A DNA stretch of 14,913 nt from Pseudomonadota bacterium. GTDB taxonomy: Bacteria > Pseudomonadota > Alphaproteobacteria > Rhodospirillales > Magnetospirillaceae. Position 1 is the first letter of the stretch, and the number at the start of each line of letters is the position of its first letter. Below, in pieces: positions 13,409 to 14,913 of this stretch. The translations under genes and the position numbers were made by a program. The notes beneath the pieces are model-generated. The model ran no database searches and was not told the DNA's origin. It was given only the letters and a program-made list of their open reading frames with translations. Location of the stretch: the NCBI GenBank assembly GCA_023458315.1, contig JAEXAH010000044.1, positions 1-14,913 of the forward strand, written 5' to 3'.

Positions 13409-13437
13409 ATCATGTCGAAGCCGCCCGCCAAGGTCAA
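13409..13437 (-). promoter_or_regulatory. Promoter for the glycine riboswitch transcript
   Basis: On the minus strand TTGACC (13437-13432, 5 of 6 to consensus) and CATGAT (13414-13409, 4 of 6) are separated by exactly 17 bp. The predicted start near 13402 falls immediately before the first P1 strand of aptamer I. The -35 box overlaps the TGA stop codon (13436-13434) of the upstream GGDEF-like gene. Confidence 0.65.
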
Positions 13438-14195
13438 GTACGGCTATCCGCAATCCCCGGCCCCAGCCCGCGGCGGTCGCGGTCGGCGGCGGCGATGGCC
13501 GCCTCGGCACTGTCGCCCGCCACCGGTTCATAGATGCCCAGCGCCGGGTGCAACGGGATGCGGTGGCCCAGCCAGGTGAAAGGCGGGTCGGGAATGCGGT
13601 CGCAGATTTCCGCCATCTTGTGCCGTGCCTGATCGGGCGGCGTGCCGGGCAGCAAGATGGCGAAATCGGCGCCGCCCAGACAGGCCACCACGTCGCTGGC
13701 CCGCAGGCCGCCCAGCACCACGGCGGCGCAATGGCGCATGGCGCCCTCGCCCGCCGCCAAACCGTGAATCTGGCGCAACGCCTCGACTCCCGCCACCTGG
13801 ATCAGCGCCACCGTGCCGCGCGCCGCGCCGCCGGTCAGGAACGAATCCAGTTCGCGGACAAAGGCCCGCCGGGTCAGGCACGGCACAACGGAATGGCGGT
13901 CGCTCTGGCGTTCCAGCCAGCGGGCGCGGCGCTCGGCCTGTTCGGCGATCCAGTGCAGGCGATCGACCTCGGCCAGCAGCGGCGTCACCGCCGCCAGAAG
14001 CGCGGGCGTCACCGCGTCGGCCGGCAGCCCCAGCACCGAGGCGACGTCGGCGGCATCGGGCGGCCGACGGGGCGGGGCGGGCTGTTCATAGGCGTGGGGC
14101 GGCAGGTGGCGGCGCGGCGGGCCGTCATGGCCGGGCGCGTATTCCTGAACCTTGAACGCCGGGTCGACACGTTCTGTGCGATAGTCGCTGGCCAT
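13434..14195 (-). CDS. Degenerate GGDEF-domain protein (probably catalytically inactive)
   Basis: The 253-residue protein has a disordered, proline/arginine-rich N-terminus (1-48). A helical region likely to coil follows (about 50-103, LLAEVDRLHWIAEQAERRARWLERQ). The C-terminal domain (about 105-250) has the order and spacing of a diguanylate cyclase GGDEF domain. The landmarks are altered. CLTRRAFVRELD stands where DxLTxxxNRR is expected. The metal-binding aspartate strand reads LIQVAGVEALRQIHG instead of DxDxFKxxND, and the signature is G174-G175-A-D-F178. With the metal and catalytic acids missing, c-di-GMP synthesis is unlikely; a GTP- or protein-binding role is possible. The ATG at 14195 follows AAGGAAG and is preferred to an in-frame start at 14231. 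It diverges from purE. Confidence 0.8.
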   Translation of the reverse strand: MASDYRTERVDPAFKVQEYAPGHDGPPRRHLPPHAYEQPAPPRRPPDAADVASVLGLPADAVTPALLAAVTPLLAEVDRLHWIAEQAERRARWLERQSDRHSVVPCLTRRAFVRELDSFLTGGAARGTVALIQVAGVEALRQIHGLAAGEGAMRHCAAVVLGGLRASDVVACLGGADFAILLPGTPPDQARHKMAEICDRIPDPPFTWLGHRIPLHPALGIYEPVAGDSAEAAIAAADRDRRGLGPGIADSRT

Positions 14196-14245
14196 GGAAT
14201 TCTTCCTTATGGACCTTACGCACAATAACACACATCACGGGGGAC

Positions 14246-14273
14246 TTGCACAGCGCCCGGCGATTTCTATAAT
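14246..14273 (+). promoter_or_regulatory. Sigma-70-type promoter for purE
   Basis: A perfect TATAAT (14268-14273) is preceded by TTGCAC (14246-14251) with a 16-bp spacer. It lies 43 bases before the purE start codon, leaving a leader of about 36 bases that contains the CCCCC/GGGGG hairpin. Confidence 0.7.
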
Positions 14274-14290
14274 CCGCGTTTTGCTCTAAG

Positions 14291-14309
14291 CCCCCGATGC
14301 GGGGGAGGA
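14291..14309 (+). promoter_or_regulatory. Hairpin overlapping the purE ribosome binding site
   Basis: CCCCC (14291-14295) and GGGGG (14301-14305) form a short G/C hairpin with loop GATGC. Its right arm merges into the Shine-Dalgarno GGAGGA (14304-14309), seven bases before the ATG. Folding could limit access to the site. No purine-sensing aptamer is recognisable. Confidence 0.4.
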
Positions 14310-14316
14310 CAGACGA

Positions 14317-14832
14317 ATGACGAACGCCGTTCCGCTGGTTGGCATCATCATGGGCAGCCAGTCCGACTGGGAAACCATGCGCCACGCCGCGCAAGTCCTG
14401 GCCGATTTGGGTGTGCCCTATGAAACCCGCGTGGTTTCCGCGCACCGCACCCCCAAGCGTCTGGTGGATTACGCCACTTCGGCCAAGGGCCGCGGGCTCA
14501 AGGTCATCGTGGCGGGGGCGGGCGGCGCCGCCCATCTGCCGGGCATGGCCGCGTCCATGACCGCCCTGCCGGTGCTGGGCGTGCCGGTGGAAAGCCGCAC
14601 CATGAAGGGCATCGACTCGCTGTATTCCATCGTCCAGATGCCGGGCGGCGTGCCGGTCGGCACCCTGGCCATCGGCAAGGCGGGCGCCACCAATGCCGGT
14701 CTGCTGGCCGCGTCGATCCTGGCGCTGGCCGATGCCGCCCTGGCCGAGCGGCTGGAGGCGTGGCGCGCCCGCCAGACCGAATCGGTGGCGGAAAAGCCCG
14801 TCGATCCCGAGAATCCCGATCTGATCGTCTGA
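14317..14832 (+). CDS. purE: N5-carboxyaminoimidazole ribonucleotide mutase PurE (class I)
   Basis: PurE rearranges N5-CAIR to 4-carboxy-5-aminoimidazole ribonucleotide (CAIR) in de novo purine synthesis, acting on the product of PurK. The 171-residue protein has the class I signature set. GIIMGSQSDWETM (9-21) is the phosphate-binding loop. VVSAHRTPKRL (39-49) holds the conserved active-site histidine. AGAGGAAHLPGM (66-77) and GVPVESRTMKGIDSLYSI (87-104) follow, with VQMPGGVPVGTLAIG closing the active site. The C-terminal ~25 residues (from about 147) are a charged extension. The ATG at 14317 has GGAGGA seven bases upstream and a TATAAT promoter further up. Its stop codon is 12 bases before purK, whose ribosome binding site overlaps it. 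Class I PurE together with PurK confirms the two-step bacterial route. Confidence 0.97.
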   Translation: MTNAVPLVGIIMGSQSDWETMRHAAQVLADLGVPYETRVVSAHRTPKRLVDYATSAKGRGLKVIVAGAGGAAHLPGMAASMTALPVLGVPVESRTMKGIDSLYSIVQMPGGVPVGTLAIGKAGATNAGLLAASILALADAALAERLEAWRARQTESVAEKPVDPENPDLIV

Positions 14833-14844
14833 GGGTCCGACGCC

Positions 14845-14913
14845 ATGACCACCCAACCCGCCCCGCTGCCCCCGGGTTCCACCATCGGCATCATCGGCGG
14901 CGGCCAGTTGGGC
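14845..14913 (+). CDS. purK: N5-carboxyaminoimidazole ribonucleotide synthase PurK (5' part, truncated by window end)
   Basis: PurK is the ATP-grasp enzyme that makes N5-CAIR from AIR, bicarbonate and ATP, the substrate for PurE. Only the first 23 residues are in the window. After MTTQPAPLPP they read GSTIGIIGGGQLG, the glycine-rich N-terminal motif typical of PurK. The ATG at 14845 has GAGGG (14831-14835), which overlaps the purE stop codon, nine bases upstream. The frame stays open to the last base. Identity rests on this motif and on the purE neighbour. Confidence 0.9.
   Translation, partial: MTTQPAPLPPGSTIGIIGGGQLG

Overview
The window is high-GC (visibly over 60%), with strong G/C preference at third codon positions. 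Its gene content (PhaC, TRIC/UPF0126 protein under a tandem glycine riboswitch, DUF465/YdcH protein, SpoA/FliN-type protein, purE-purK) fits an alphaproteobacterium, most likely Rhodospirillales close to Magnetospirillum. That placement is from recall of family style, not from a search.

Layout. 3-652: the C-terminal tail of a Pro/Ala-rich protein ending in a membrane helix (+), convergent with an unrecognised 137-residue gene (-). 653-4000: a large gene-free leader, then phaC, a stand-alone FliN-like SpoA-domain gene and a small transaldolase, all on + and ending at a clear hairpin terminator. 4001-5836: a long AT-richer leader and a succinate/acetate CoA-transferase, closed by a textbook intrinsic terminator. 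5837-10751: a TetR regulator with two tandem palindromic operators, followed in the same direction by a membrane fusion protein and an RND pump, forming a self-regulated efflux operon without its own outer-membrane channel. 10752-11024: an unusually dense run of hairpins and repeats between the RND gene and the convergent phosphofructokinase gene. 11025-12429: a mixed-type 6-phosphofructokinase (-) divergent from a DUF465 gene (+). 12430-12555: a second copy of a hairpin-forming dispersed repeat. 12556-13437: a TRIC/UPF0126 membrane protein (-) preceded by a two-aptamer glycine riboswitch with its own promoter. 13434-14913: a degenerate GGDEF protein (-) divergent from purE, with purK running off the right edge.

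How the genes work together. Several genes concern carbon and redox storage: PHA polymerisation, CoA transfer between succinate and acetate, upper glycolysis and the non-oxidative pentose phosphate pathway. They sit in separate transcription units and do not form one pathway operon. The efflux operon is a self-contained regulated module. purE-purK is the normal two-step conversion of AIR to CAIR.

I see no phage genes, transposase, CRISPR array, toxin-antitoxin pair or tRNA/rRNA. I do not see an unmistakable new multi-gene system. The most unusual signals are non-coding: (i) a dispersed repeat whose hairpin is preserved by a compensatory base-pair change between two copies, (ii) a nested inverted repeat abutting the RND stop codon, (iii) an 11-bp perfect inverted repeat that places the FliN-like start codon in a stem and its ribosome binding site in the loop, and (iv) the glycine riboswitch controlling a membrane protein instead of glycine-cleavage genes.
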